A stretch of 64,000 nucleotides of DNA, from positions 1 to 64,000 of the forward strand of contig NAVB01000095.1 in assembly GCA_002179805.1 (NCBI GenBank), written 5' to 3'. Both the position numbers and the translations under genes were made by a program. Every line of letters starts with the position of its first letter. The first letter of the stretch is position 1. The notes under the pieces are model-generated. The model saw only the letters and a program-made list of their open reading frames with translations. It did no database searches and was not told the DNA's origin. Of this stretch, positions 9,566-21,541 are shown in pieces. This DNA is from Acanthamoeba lenticulata. Its lineage: Eukaryota; Discosea; Longamoebia; Acanthamoebidae.

Positions 9566-11176
9566 ATGGAGGACCCATCGTCGCTGCACGGTGGCAGCCC
9601 GAGCCTAGGGCCCGGGTCTCGTTCGTCTATCAGCAGCCTCCTCAACGATGACGCAGCCGCGAGTGACGCCTCGCAAGTGGAGCACTTTGCTTCTTATGGC
9701 AGCCCCTTCCCATCTGATTTTGGCTCGCCCCCCGGTTACAATCCTCCAGCTGGCTGCGGGGGGCAACGTGGCGAACCAGCCAGCAAGCGGCAACGGCCAA
9801 GCCCAGACGAATCGGGCGACGTTCACCCACTTCGCCACCTCTCGTTCCCCTCGCTTCATCTCTATCCACTGGGCTCCAGCAGCACGGAGGGCGCGCAGAC
9901 CGCGGTGACTGCAGCAGCACTGGAGCAGGAACGGCGCGTCCTGGCCGAGGAGCGGCGACAAGTGGCCGCCGACCGCCAGCAGCTCGATGACGACCGTCGC
10001 GCCTTCGAGGCCGAGAAGCGTCAGTTCCTCGACGAGAAGCAGAAATGGCTCGAGCAACAACAGCAACAACAGGCCCCCTCATCAACCGCCATCACTAACA
10101 GCAGCAGCACGGTGACAACGACAACCACCACCGCAAGCAACAGCAAGCCTGCCGCCCGTTCGCTGTGCGTGCATTTTTGGGCCTTTTTCAAAGTTATTAC
10201 TGTTTTAATTTCAAGAAAATTATAATTTCATTATTATTTATTCATATTATTATTTATTTATTCATTTTCTCAATCATGCAGCTTCGGGAGACGGCCTGCA
10301 ACGCCGCTCGAGGCGCAGTCGTTCGGTTGCGCGTTCGTGAAGAACGGCGTCATCGTCTCCGTACGGCCTTCTCCGCCCAGCAGAGTTGGTGGCGAGTCTC
10401 CGTGTCGAGACAGCGGCAGCAGTCTCCTCACCATCACCCCCATCACTCTGTGCAGAATCCTTCGCCCAAGCACACACCGGCGACTGTCGTGCTGCTGGAC
10501 ATGCTCACCCAGCAGCAAGTCGAGCTCCCGCTGGCCATCGGCATCGGGGCCAAGGACAGGTGACCGCCCTCGCCGATCCCCGTCGCACTCAAGCCACACA
10601 CAGACACACACACACACACACATGTGCTGATTGGCGTGCTTGTCGTTGGGGGTGGTGGTGGTGGCAACGAACAGCTCGCTGCCAAAGAAGGCCGTGCAGG
10701 ACTTGGGCTGCATCCTCATCCCCCAACAGACACGGTGCCCTCCTCTTGCCCGCTCTCACTTCTCGCTCTAGTGATTTACTTTTTAAATATTTTTCAATAT
10801 TTTATAAATTTTATATTTTTAAATTGTTATGTTTAAAATTGTTGCTGTGGCCCCACGGCAGGGACTACGGGCCGTCGCAGGGGAAGACGGGCTATCTGAT
10901 GGTCGCCCTCAAGGATCAGAAAGGAGGTGGGCCCGTGCGCGTCGAGGCCGTCGAGGGGTGTGAGGGCGACGTCGCCCAGAGCTACTTTGTCATCACCCGC
11001 GTACGTCCGTGCCTCCTCTTCGGGTCGAGCAATGGCTCACGTGCGCTTGATGGGCACAGAGCGACCTGAGCCTGTTGCGATGCGTGGCCCATGAGAAGGA
11101 GGGCACGATCAGCAACGACGTCCCTGGCGAGGCAGGGACTGAGCCGGCAGCCAAGTCCAGCAAGCGCAAGAAATAA
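9566..11176 (+). CDS. Coiled-coil protein of unknown function
   Basis: Five exons (9566-10164, 10282-10360, 10423-10559, 10862-11000, 11060-11176) join in frame to 356 residues. The N-terminal third is Ser/Pro-rich. Residues of about 115-165 form a highly charged Glu/Arg/Gln coiled coil ending in a Gln run. A Thr/Ser-rich linker and a compact C-terminal region follow (TPATVVLLDML, GYLMVALKDQ, SYFVITR), ending in a lysine-rich tail (KSSKRKK) that could act as a nuclear signal. I do not recognise the C-terminal region. The short intron 10361-10422 is inferred because it unites a VIVS exon end with the ATVVLLDML frame; without it the frame changes. The ATG at 9566 is preferred over the upstream in-frame ATG at 9389, which lies in promoter-like sequence. 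Confidence 0.7.
10595..10622 (+). repeat. (CA)n microsatellite in intron 3
   Basis: A run of CA dinucleotides with one G interruption lies inside intron 10560-10861 of the coiled-coil gene. That intron also has a very AT-rich 3' half. Confidence 0.85.
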
Positions 11177-11440
11177 TAATCGATTAAAGCGGCAAACGTG
11201 TTCCCACTGCTCTCGTTCTCACTCCTCTAGGGCTGTCCCGTGTTGTAGCTCCATATTTATTTAAAAACAAAAATATTTAAATAGCCGCTAACTAACGGCT
11301 TGCCCCGACGCCCGAAACGTCGTTTCTGTTTCTTGGCGAAAAAAATAGCAAGAAAGAAAGATACCTACCAGTAGAAAAAGCAGCAGCAGGCATTACGCAA
11401 GCCCACACCCCAACCGAGCCCAAACACCAACACAACCCCC

Positions 11441-11792
11441 ATGTCGCACCACCATTACTACCACTGCGACCCACCGCCCTGCCACGCACCGCCGCCAGTA
11501 CGCTCCCCCCTGCGTTTTTGGTTATACGGTGTCGTTCTTCGTCGCCTATGTTGATTGAATGGTGGTGACCCGACAGTGCGATGCCCACTATACGCCATGT
11601 GCTAGTGCCACTACCACGGTCCACTACACCCACGTCCCGCCACCTGCTGTACCCGTGTACTACCCGCCAGGTTACTACCCACCGCCAACTCCCTATGCCT
11701 ACGCACCACGACCGGCGGTCTATCCCGTCAGCCCAGTACCTCCCCCCGCGGGGGTCTACCTCGCCAGCTACCCACCTGCCCCTTACTTCTAG
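11441..11792 (+). CDS. Small Tyr/Pro-rich protein
   Basis: Two exons (11441-11497, 11577-11792) with a GTACG donor give 90 residues. The first exon is His/Tyr-rich (SHHHYYHCDPPPC). The second is built of Pro and Tyr with PPGYY and YAPRP-type steps and ends in YPPAPYF. There is no hydrophobic segment. Such PY-rich chains resemble annexin/XYPPX-type low-complexity tails, but the chain stands alone here. It shares style (His-rich start, YPP repeats) with the gene at 63111-63775. Both exons are in frame and end at a stop, so a gene is likely. The function is unknown. Confidence 0.65.
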
Positions 11793-11954
11793 AGGCCCTT
11801 ATCTTCTCGTGCGATACCGGACACCTCCTTGATCCTTTTTCCCGCCAAACGCGACGCAGTAGTGTGCACTGTTGTTGTTATGTGAAATACAAACAAAATT
11901 GGTTGGCCACGCGGGCGAGTAGAGGTGGGAGAGACGAAGGGGCACTTTCCTGCC

Positions 11955-14900
11955 TTAGGCGAGGAAGGCGAGGGCGAGCTGGAACCAGTCGAGCTCCTCG
12001 GCGGGGTCCTTGAGCTGCACGTTCTTCTTCTGGCGCGCGATGAACTTGATGGCCTTCTTCACCACCAGGTCCCAGTTGACCTTCTGGTCGGGGAAGTGCT
12101 TCGACAGGTAGGCCGCCACGACGGCCGTGGCCCAGAGCGCCTCGACCTCGTTGTCCACGCCTCCGCCCTGGAGCTTGGCCGCGGGGATGCCGGCGCGGAG
12201 CTTGTCGGCGGAGAGGCCCACGAGGTCCGCGGCGTGGCTCCACTCCCAGCTGCCGCTGGCGTTCTGCTTCATGATGATCTCCCGCATCTTGTTCGGAGGC
12301 GCCGATGACGTCGTTGTCGTCTGCTTCTCCCTCTCCACGCTCGCTTCTGCCTTCCTTGACTTGGCGAAGGAAGGCGCCGCAGAGTTCGGGCCACCTCGGC
12401 CCGGCGCGGGAGGGGGCGCACTCATGGATGGCGCGGACATGGAGGAACGACTCACGGGCGCGCACGTTGTCATCATGGGGGGCGGGCCCGCTCGAGGCAT
12501 AGGCGGAGCCATCTGCTGTTGGGATGCCATCATCGGATGTGCCGGAGGAGGAGGAACGGAGGCACAGCCACGCGGTGAAATGGGACAGGGGGGCGGTGGG
12601 CCTGCCGCAGCTGGCGGCGGCGGCGGCGGCAACGCACTGCCCTTGGCCAGAGGCGCTCGCATCGCCGGCGAGGCATAAAGCGAAAATGAGGATGAGGGTG
12701 GCGGCGGGGCGTGGCAATTCAGCGTCATCGGCCGGCGAGGCGGCGCTCCCCAAGAGGGCGTGGGCACCGGTCGCCTGACCGGTCGGGCCGAGGCTGCAGC
12801 ACGAAAAAAAGGAAGAGAGAGAGAGAGAATGAGTCAAAAGGGCGACGCCCATGACGCGACGGAGGGACGTGGGGCGCACCTTTTTCAAACGTGATCTTGC
12901 GCACCTGCATGGTGCCCTCGGTGGCCTCGTCGCGCTCCTCGACGGCCACAAAGGCCGTGTACTTGGACAGCACGCCGCTCTCGAGCGAGATGCGCACGGC
13001 CTCGGCCTGGACGTCACCGGCGCCGGGCTTGACCGCGCCCTTGTCGTCGTGCATGTAGCTGCGCCCTTCCTCCAGATCCCTGGTGTGATCACAGCGCATG
13101 CGGTCAGAGTCTGTTCGTCCGGCGCAGGACAACGACAATTGACAAGGACGAGGATGTCGACGTACTTGAGGAGCGTGCGGGCGGCGAGCTTGCGGAAGAG
13201 CGAGCCGGGCTCGGTTTTGGCGGTGTCGACTTTGACGACGGCCTCGAACGGGCGCAGGACGGTCTTGGCCCGCACGACGACCTCGAGCTCGCCGGCGGCG
13301 GCGGAAGCGGCCTTGTCGAGAAGGCCGTAGAGGACGAGGCGGCCGCCGCAGAAGAGCGGGGCGAGGCGGAAGGGGGCCGGCTGCACGCGGGCGGCGCCCT
13401 TCCACTCGACGGTGATGTCGGTGAGGGCCGGCTGCATGGCGCGGTGGAGCTGGCGCATGACCTTGTCCTCCATGGCCTCGCCCGGGCGCACAAACTCGTA
13501 GAAGCCCTCGCCGGCCTTGGCCAGGCCCTTGACGAGGTCCTGCGAGGCGTCGTTGCCGACGCCAAACGTGAAGACGCGCGTGGTCTGCGCGTGCTGGCGC
13601 ACAAAGTCGATGCACGCCTGCGTGTTGGAGACCTCGCCGTCGGTCAAGATGAACAGTTGCCGCGGGTAGCCCTCCTTGGTCGGGCTCTTCAGGACCTCCT
13701 GCAGCGGCCGCATGATGTTGGTCCCGCCCAGGTCGGCCGACATCTTTGCCACGTGCTCCGTCGCCAGCTTCAAATTCCTGTCATTCCCGCGCGCGTCAGC
13801 GACAACAACGACAACGACGAGGCCGGCAAGGATGATGATGATGATGATAAAGAGGACGAAGACGTACCTGTCGTTGTACTCGACGCTGCCCTGAGGGAAG
13901 AGATGCTGCGTGTTGGAGCCGAAGCCGATGATGTTGAACATGGTGCCCTCGCCCAGGCTCCGGAGGAAGATCTGGAGGGTGTCCTTGACCTGGTTGATGC
14001 GCGAGCCGGACATGCTGCCGGATCGGTCGACGATGAAGATCATCTCCGTGTAGATGTCCTCGTCATCGGCCGCGTCGAGCTTTGGGTAGATCGACACCAT
14101 CACCGTCTTGGCGCCCTTCTCGTCCACCTCCACTCGCCCGCACGGCCTGCGTCCAGCGACGAATGAGCAAAAGCGTTTTTAAAATAATAGTAATAAATAA
14201 ATCAAGATAAAAACAAAAATAAAACAAAAATAAAACAAAAGAACTAAAAGAATTTGAAGCAGCCAAAAGGGCACGACATACTCGTGGGGCTTGGCGAGCT
14301 TGGTGAGGACGACGAGGTCCTTGGCGGCCTGGGCCTGCGGGCTGTCGCTGAGCGTGACGGTGGCCTGGGTGGGCTCCTCGCCAAACTCGAACGCGATCGG
14401 GTGCGACGGCGAGGCGAGGCTCCTGATGTTGCTCGTCATGTTGAAGTCGATCCGCAGCTTGAGGTGCGGCGCGGCCGCGCTCGAGGTCGTGTAGGTCGGG
14501 TTGTCGTTGTGGGAGGGCAGGCGGAAGCGCAGCTGGCCCTCCTCGAACTCGAGCTCGGTGACGTAGGTGATGGCGATCTCGACCTCCTTGCCCGGCGGCA
14601 GGTTGCCCACGTTGACGGTGAAGACGTTGGGCGTGTCCTTGTCCTCCTCCATGAGGTAGGCTCCATGCCCGGTGGCGATGGCGTCATCCTGCATTGAGCA
14701 TCATCATCATTATTATTGCACGTCAATGTCAACAATCCTCGTCATGCTCGTATCATGCTCATCCCACATCACATCGTACGTATGTGTTCTTGGCCTCCTC
14801 CTTCTCTTGGATGGTGCCCTTGATCTTCTTGCCGTCGATGATGGCTGTGAAGTCGCTCACCGTGGCCTTGTCCTCCAGCGGGAACTGGTAGATGGCTGAA

Positions 14901-15206
14901 TAGAGCGCGGCCGTTAGATGAATAAACAGACAAATAAATAGATGAATAATTGAAGAAAAGAGTAACGGGCGGGGTACCTTCGATAGGCGTGTTCTCGGCG
15001 TTGGTGAAGGTCTGGCGGATGGTGACCGACGCACAGAAGTCGGCTACCATCGCGTCGACGCTGACCGCCTGTGGGGTGTGGAGTCAGCTATTGTTTTGCA
15101 ACTGCTGCGCCTGACCTTGAGAGCGCACCTTGAGAGGGAGAGGGAAGGTCTTCGAAGCATGCTGCAGTGCTGGCAGGTAGTACAGGTAGCCTGGAATACG
15201 ACACAT
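11955..15206 (-). CDS. VIT and VWA domain protein with proline-rich C-terminal region (VWA5A/ITIH-like)
   Basis: Eight exons (15206-15129, 15068-14978, 14895-14780, 14688-14282, 14146-13868, 13777-13166, 13079-12880, 12793-11955) join in frame to 873 residues. The VIT domain opens the chain: LKAVSVDAMVADF, FTNAENTPIEAIYQFPL, IEEKEEAKNTY-type helix and ITYVTELEFEEGQLRF. The VWA domain follows with MIDAS FIVDRSGSMSGSR (about residue 265) and LFILTDGEVSN. After the VWA fold comes a long Pro/Ala/Met-rich linker. The chain ends in a C-terminal module (SGSWEWSHAADLVGLS ... IKFIARQKKN) like that of VWA5A-type proteins. No signal peptide is seen, so it is probably cytosolic. Family members bind proteins through VWA; the partner here is unknown. 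The start MCRIPGYLYYLP is the first ATG of the exon. Confidence 0.88.
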
Positions 15207-15455
15207 GGTTGGTTTTGGCTGGTGTGTTCAAGCTGCGAGGCTTTATCCTTTACAATGGCAAACGGGCAGCACAGATAAAGGAAGGCAGGGAGGGCCCGCG
15301 GGCTTTGGCGTGGGTGAAAAGGACTCTCGCGCTGAAGGTGGGCTTCGCTGCACCAGCCTCGCTGAGCCAAAATGTTTGCTGTTGTCGGGCAGATATTTAA
15401 AGAATTTCATGTTTTCTTTTGCATTTCCTTTTCTGTACAACTGAGGGAAAGACGT

Positions 15456-18263
15456 TCAGAGCGCCGCGGCGATGGGAGCCTCTGTGTTGACGTACTCTGC
15501 ATTGAACACAAGCATCGATTTGAGCACACGGCAAGACGAAGTGGGTAAGGAAGTGCGCCCACGTACCCGGGTCCTTGTTCCACCAGGCGCCGCCCGAGGG
15601 CACAATTCCGCGAGTGAGGAAGAACACGAGGAGGCCCACAGCCACGAGGCCTACCAAGCAGACGATGACCGTAACTGGGATGAAGATGCCCAGCACCACG
15701 GCTAGCGTGTCCTCCGAGCTCCATCCACCGCTGCCTGTCGGGACATACACGCACCTGTGTCAGCACACGACATCGGCGACGTGACGATGCACGGCGGTCG
15801 CGTACTATGCTTTTGGGCAGTGATGGTGACTGTCTTTGTGGCAGCCACGTAGTAGGTGCCGTCGAACGCCATCAGTCTCACGGTGTGATCTCCTAAAGAA
15901 CGAAAGCGACGGTGAGCAGAAAGAACAAAGCGAAGAAAAGAACGAAGGTAGGGTACCTGCAGAGGAAAAGTTATAGGAAGCGCTGGTCGAGATCTCTTCA
16001 GCGAGAGACGAGTCTCCAAAGGACCAGCCCAGTGTAACCGATGACGACGCGTTCGTGGTGGCGTTGAAGGACAACACTGTTCCAATCGGGAACGAGTTGC
16101 CGCTCGGCCAGTTCGCCTGAAGTCATCAGCCATTCCAACGCGTAAGCTTCAGAGTAGGCACTTGAGCAACGATCATCTTGAGGAGACGCACGATAACGAC
16201 GCTGGGCGGGAAGGTCCCCGCGCCAGGGGCGACTCGCGAGAAGAGGAGCGTCGAGTTGTCGCTGACCACCGCAGCAGCACCAGGGCTGGCCGCCTGCTCC
16301 ACAAAGACCACGCAGTTCGAGTCTGGGACAGCACAATGCAGTGGAAGCAGTGAGCAGGTGAGCGGCAGCAAGCAAGCCGGCTAAAGAGGAAGAGGGAGGC
16401 CGCACCACCAGCGGCGCCACAGACGTAGATGTTCTGCTGGCGGCCCTCTCCGGCGTCCTGCCCGCCGGTGGTCTGGAAGGCGACGTCACGGTAGCGGACA
16501 CTGATGTCTCCGCTCTCGTTAAGCTCGGCCTGCCACGAGAGCAGTGCTTCGCTGTCGGTGGGCTTCATCTCCAGCCTATGCACCACAAGTCGTCAGGTCC
16601 ACCGTACGTGCAGGTGAAGCCCTTCAGTGATGGTCGTACCACGATACGACAAGCGTGCGCTTTGGCGAGGCGCCCGTCACAGCGTAATACGCAGTGCCGT
16701 CTACATCACGGTCAGCCAAGTGGCCTAGTGCGTCGACGGGTGATGGGCGCACGAACCGTCAAACGCGCCGTTGAAGGGCGCCAGCGTGAAGTTGACCTTG
16801 GCCGCTGCAGGCTGAATCGTCTCGCCCGCGACGGTGCCAAACGTGAGCCGACCGGCCAAGTCGACCGCGAACGACCTGCGCGCGAGGAGGTAGCGTTCGA
16901 CGGTCAATCCGGGGCTCAGTCGCGCGCTCGAGAGCTGAGAAACCACGCACGTGAAGTTGGTGCAGCCAAAGAGCCACGAGCCGCCGGTAAGGGCGATCGG
17001 GGCGGTGAAGCTGCCGTTGGACGGGAGGACGACAGCCTGGTGCCCCTCGGCTACCGGATCCCTCCTGCGTTTGGCCGATCAGAAGCCTGTGTTAGTGTGA
17101 CCGGCGCCGCCCTTGCGGGATCATAGATCACATGCGCACCACTCGGCCTGCGTGTTCGCCGTCAGCGTCGGCTGATGGTAGAGGGCGGCCGGAGGGCACG
17201 AGTCGTCGATGTTGAACGTTGCCGCAACGGTGGCTGTTGAGTTGCCTCCAAGCGCCGACGCATCCAGCGTCGCCTCAAGCGTGTAGCTTCCAGCAGCCTA
17301 GCCATCGGTTGTGTTTAGGTTTCTGGATACACGACCTCAAATACAGATCAACGGGAAAGACGAGTACGAGGCCAGTGATATCGAGAAACATGCATGTGAG
17401 ATCCGCCGTGTGGGTCACCTGCCACCCGGCCGACAAGCCCTGTTGCGTGCGCCCAGTCCAGCGCTGGCACGTCAATAACAACAACAACGACGACGGCGCA
17501 ATGGTGACGGCAAGCAAGCGAAAAGCGAGCACCTGGACGGGTCCGGACGGGGAGGGCGTCCGGCATGACGAGAAGACGGCGTTCGCGGGTGCGTCGCCAC
17601 CGCTAGCGTAGCCCGACCAGACCTCCTGGTCATACAAACATAAGTCTACGACGTGGACACATCCAAAACGTCGTCAGCCATGCGTCCGCGGTGAGACTGA
17701 GGCCGGAGGAAGAGATGAATACCGCGCACGGCCGAGGCCTGGGTGGTGCTGGTGGCGTCCTTGACCGTCAGAGTAACGAGCCCGCTGATGCCGGTGGTTC
17801 CCGAGCAGGCGTCGCTCGTCAGGGCGTCCGCCGCGGCATCGTTGAGGGCCAGTTGGGCTGCTGCGTCGCCCGCATTACGCACGCGCAGCCCAAAGTGAAG
17901 CAGGCGCCGCTGGTTGACGTCGTCGTGGATCAGGCAACGTGGCACAAAGCACGAAGCTGCGCCGGAGTCGTCCAAGTTGGACGTCACCACAAAGCCGGTC
18001 TGAACTGACGACTGCAGGTAGGCCTGGTCGAGCTCGAGGCTTGGCCCGGCCGAAGCCACGACAATATATATGCAGACTACTACGTGGAGAGAGGAGAGGC
18101 GAGGGAGCCGTGGCCCCGCACAGAGACAGTGAGGCCACCATGGGAAAGGGGTATAATGCGAAAGCGAAGGAAAGAGCGAAAGACAGAAGAGGAGGGAGTG
18201 GCCAGTAGTACCGACGATGCACACCCACAATAGTGGAAAAGAAAAGGAAGAAGGTCGAGCCAT
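15456..18263 (-). CDS. Type I membrane protein with PKD-like domain
   Basis: Thirteen exons encode 615 residues: 18263-18212, 18076-17723, 17645-17533, 17463-17419, 17297-17140, 17064-16757, 16700-16640, 16575-16406, 16322-16192, 16116-15957, 15892-15806, 15734-15567 and 15496-15456. All junctions keep the frame. The first two exons together make a signal peptide (MARPSSFSFPLLW plus a VCIYIVVASA core). The ectodomain is beta-rich with many N-x-S/T sites. It ends in a PKD-like domain (VTLGWSFGDSS, then SSAGDHTVRLMAFDGT). One membrane segment follows (LAVVLGIFIPVTVIVCLVGL), then a short tail. This is a cell-surface or lysosomal-membrane protein; the ligand is unknown. The donor of exon 8 could lie 3 bases earlier. 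No homologue is recognised outside the PKD module. Confidence 0.8.
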
Positions 18264-18509
18264 GGCTAAGACGTGCCGCAGTGATCGAAAGATTGATAAG
18301 AAAAAAAAAGAAAAAGAAAGCTCTCGTCGCGTGCCCAGATGTTCTGCACCTCTTTCGATAGGACCTCGAGGAGATGCAACTCGAGGAGGGATAGTGAAGA
18401 AGGAAAGATTTGTTTGAGTAAAAGGTGCAAACACGCGCGGGTACTGGCGCAACTTGTCTGCCAATACAAACGTTGGGCCTGAAAGTCCGGGGTTGCTAAG
18501 GGACACCCG

Positions 18510-19600
18510 CTACGCGCTCGAGAAGAGGTACTCCACAGCTCGTTCGACGTTGTTCTCCTGTAATGCGGCCGCGATGGTCAGCCAGCTTCATGAACCAACA
18601 ACGAGGCAGGAGGGCGGGAGCAAGTGGTGGATACATACGCAAACAGCAAGGGCCGCCTTGGCCTGGTCGGCGGAGAAGCCCATGTCCGTGAGCTGTGCTA
18701 CAAGCGCAGCGTCCACGCCCCCCTCGCTCCCGCCCGCCTCTGATGGCTTGAAGTCATCTCCAGCCGAAAGCTGGAGCGTAAGGTGCTCCACTGCCGCGTC
18801 GAGATTGCCCTGCATGCGTGGGTGAGGCTCGAGCAACAAAACTTGTCGAAGCGGAAGTGTACGTCGGTCTCCTTGAGCGCGTCCTTGGCCCACTCCTCAG
18901 GGAAGCCCATGGCAGTGAGTTGCTCGATTTTCTTCTTCTCAGCCTCTTGCTTCAGCTTCTGCTCCAAGGCTGAGGGAGCAGCATGCAGTCAGAACAGCTT
19001 CTCCATGGATGCCAGCACGTTCTTGATTCATGTGGGTGAGGCGCACCCGCGGCCTCGGCCGACGGCTTGATCCGAAAATCACCTGAGCCGAGGGAGCCAT
19101 GCCACGTTCCGAAGATGCCGCCGGTCTGAGCGAGCTGGTAAGCTCAACATTGGCCATAGAGCTAGGAGGAGAGGGCTGGAGGCGGGCACGCACGTCACTC
19201 TCCCGGAAGCCAGACAGTTCCATGTTGCCACCACCTTGCAAGTCTGTGCGAGTAATTGTTGCCGAGTACGGGGCAGTGGGTCTGGACACGTGATGCCGCG
19301 TGGTGCAAGACGTGGCATCAGCCCGGGGCTCGCGTAGGTAGTATCACATGTGGGAGGGAGGTGAGTACTTGTAGGTGCCCGACACGGAAAAGAAGCCGTT
19401 GACGTCCTGGCCCGTGCCACTGACCGCGCCACTGTTGAACTGCAAGTCGAGAGCCAAGTCATGGCGCTTGCCCTGCAGCATGTAGAACCCGTCCCACTTC
19501 CCCGACCTAAAGTGTTTCGCTGCCGTGCCGCAAATCTAGCGTCAGCACAAACAACTGCGCCAGGTCGAAGAACCAGCAAAAGTGGCAGCCACGTACTCAT
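18510..19600 (-). CDS. Protein with two UBA domains and an N-terminal beta-rich region
   Basis: Seven exons (19600-19597, 19519-19369, 19281-19194, 19134-19047, 18969-18863, 18809-18639, 18557-18510) encode 218 residues. The first coding exon is only ATG plus one base. The N-terminal half (FRSGKWDGFYMLQGKRH, then GGGNMELSGFRESD and GIFGTWHGSLGSGDF) is rich in Gly and beta-branched residues and looks like one compact beta domain, which I cannot name. The C-terminal half has two UBA domains: KKIEQLTAMGFPEEWAKDAL with NLDAAVEHL, and ALVAQLTDMGFSADQAKAAL with NNVERAVEYLF. UBA domains bind ubiquitin, so an adaptor role in ubiquitin-dependent turnover is inferred. The stop follows directly after the second UBA domain. 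Confidence 0.85.
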
Positions 19601-19750
19601 GCTCTCGGCCCAAAGCGTCCTCGCGTGTTGGTTGGCAAAAAGCAGTGAAGGGCAGTTTTTGTATTGTTTTATTTCGTTTATATTTCCTTGTACTTTATTT
19701 TCTTTTGCTTTCCAGCCTTCTCGAATTGCCTCTCATCCATCTGAGCCACG

Positions 19751-20410
19751 ATGAACTTTTGTGGTGAATGGTACGGCTTCTTTCTTTGGTCGCTTCTTTG
19801 TTCAGTTCCTAGACCAATTGCCGTGCCGACCATTTTATCAATTAATCTTAATCTTGCTCCCCCCAAACCTGGGCCACTCCGTGTCGATGCATCGTGCGCA
19901 TTGGTTCGTCAACAGTGCCAACATGCTCTACCCTAAAGAGGACAAGGAAAGCAAAGTCCTCCTCTATGCGTGCCGCAACTGTGAGCATGTCGAGCAGGCA
20001 GAGCTCGTGAACAACGGTACCTCCTGGCGCATCTATCGAAACGAAATCACGCAAAAGCCTGTGTAAGTGCCACAGCCTCACCCCTGGTCCTGCTGCCACG
20101 CTGCACGTTGTTGACCCCTTTTTTCTGCCTCCTTGAATAGTGGCGGTGCGCAGATCTTCCACGAGGTGATCACTGACCCCACGCTACCACGCACCAAGGC
20201 GTATGCCACCCCCTCCACACCTTCTTCTCTGCGAAGAGCAACAGAGTTCGGCACTCACGAAGGCTCTCGTCTTTGTGATGGCGCAGTGCGCTGTGCGAGA
20301 GCTGCGGAGGCAGGGAGGCCGTGTTCTTCCAGGCCAACAGCGGTAACAGCGAGCAAGTCTTCACGCTGTTCTTCGTGTGCTGCGGTTGCGGCAACAGCTG
20401 GACGGAGTAG
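19751..20410 (+). CDS. RPB9: RNA polymerase II subunit RPB9
   Basis: Four exons (19751-19770, 19916-20062, 20141-20200, 20287-20410) encode 116 residues, the usual length for RPB9. The N-terminal zinc ribbon is split by intron 1: MNFCGEC joins to ANMLYPKED, then [15 protein letters not shown]. The C-terminal zinc ribbon is [14 protein letters not shown] with [16 protein letters not shown]9 sits at the jaw of RNA polymerase II and aids start-site choice, elongation fidelity and TFIIS response. Later ATGs such as that at 19888 would lose the first zinc ligands, which decides the start. An upstream 20-base first exon of this kind is easily missed. Confidence 0.95.
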
Positions 20411-20588
20411 GCCATCCAGGCTGGAGCTGCCACTTCGCAACCCCATTCCGCCAATCAACCATCAAGCTCGGGGCTGTGGGAGCGTGTAAACAAGTGGGCA
20501 AGAGGGAGGAAGAGACAAGGGCCACAGCAAAGCGTTTGTTTGTGTTGATCGATCGATGACGTTTATTTGACGGTTGGTGTTACGTTCT

Positions 20589-21256
20589 TCACGTCCGGGT
20601 GGGCGAGGTAAGGGAGATCTTGGCGTGGTCCTCTGTCGACGAGGTCTGCTTGTCGCCGCTGCCAATCATCTGCTTGACAAAGTCGAGCGTCGTCCTCTTG
20701 CCGGACTGCGAATCCCAGAACTCGCCCCACGTCGTGTCCACCTTGAGCAGGATCAGGTCAGCCGTGTCCTTGCCCTGCGGGAACCACGGGCGGTAGGACT
20801 CTGTTTGTGGTTGGTTTTGAGGCTTTTGTCAGCAATTGGCGCAGTGGAGGGCAAAGGGAGAGCGAGGTCACACCATTCCAGAGCTCCTCGATGCTGCCCT
20901 TGTCGTTGGAGATGTGGACGTTGCCAGAGAGCGAGACGTACTCACCATCTGATCACGGCAAAACGCGTCAGCTCACGTCGCTGTGGTCACAAAAGTTATG
21001 CACAGCAGGTGCACGTACTCTTCTGCATGGTGATGCACACACGAGGGTCACGGGTGAGCTCCTCTATCTTGGTGCTCTCCATGGTGGCCATGAACCACAG
21101 GTTCTGTTCAACGTCAGCGCGGGCGATCCGCATCGGCCGCCCACGAAGCTGTTCGCTGGCGTTCTGGGAGATAAGCATGGCTGTGTCGAAGTCCTTGACC
21201 AGGCGCACCAGGTGGGCCTTGGGGTCCTCAGTCACGTTGAGCTTGGTGCTGGCCAT
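20589..21256 (-). CDS. Pyridoxamine 5'-phosphate oxidase-fold protein (general stress protein 26-like)
   Basis: Three exons (21256-21019, 20948-20874, 20800-20589) encode 174 residues. The chain follows the split-barrel FMN-binding pattern of the pyridoxamine oxidase-like stress family: AMLISQN, GRPMRIARADVEQNLWFMA, EELTRDPRVCITMQ, then GEYVSLSGNVHISND and WGEFWDSQSGK. Family members bind flavin or related cofactors and are linked to stress responses; the true substrate is generally unknown. No targeting signal is seen, so it is probably cytosolic. This family is common in bacteria, fungi and plants. It is not the true PdxH enzyme because it lacks the longer PLP-binding C-terminus. Confidence 0.85.
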
Positions 21257-21541
21257 TGTGTTTGTGCTTGAGATATGTTTCGTCTAGTGGTTGGGTTTGA
21301 ATTCAATGCAAGGTTTGAGGATCAGCTCTCTTATGTGGACTGCATAGCCTGGCCTGAGGTTGTGGAGGACGACGAATACCAGTTTGTCTTGTTGCCTAAT
21401 TTCCCCCACCCTTTCGTTCTTTTGCCCCAGTGATACGCCAACCAGAAAGTGCCTCTTGGGAATCATTTCTCTTTTCTTTTCTTTACAAAGCAACAAAGAA
21501 AACACCACCTGGTCGCCGTTGTCGTTCGTTCGCTGTTCGTC

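Noticed and set aside
11878..14133. Single long minus-strand frame of 751 codons
   Set aside because: It reads through introns of the VIT-VWA gene and switches to a non-homologous frame after about 13140; the spliced model fits the domain.
4037..15206. The two VWA genes as a tandem duplicate pair
   Set aside because: They share only the general VWA fold; domain content, exon phases and flanks differ, and five genes or more separate their functions, so a recent duplication is not supported.
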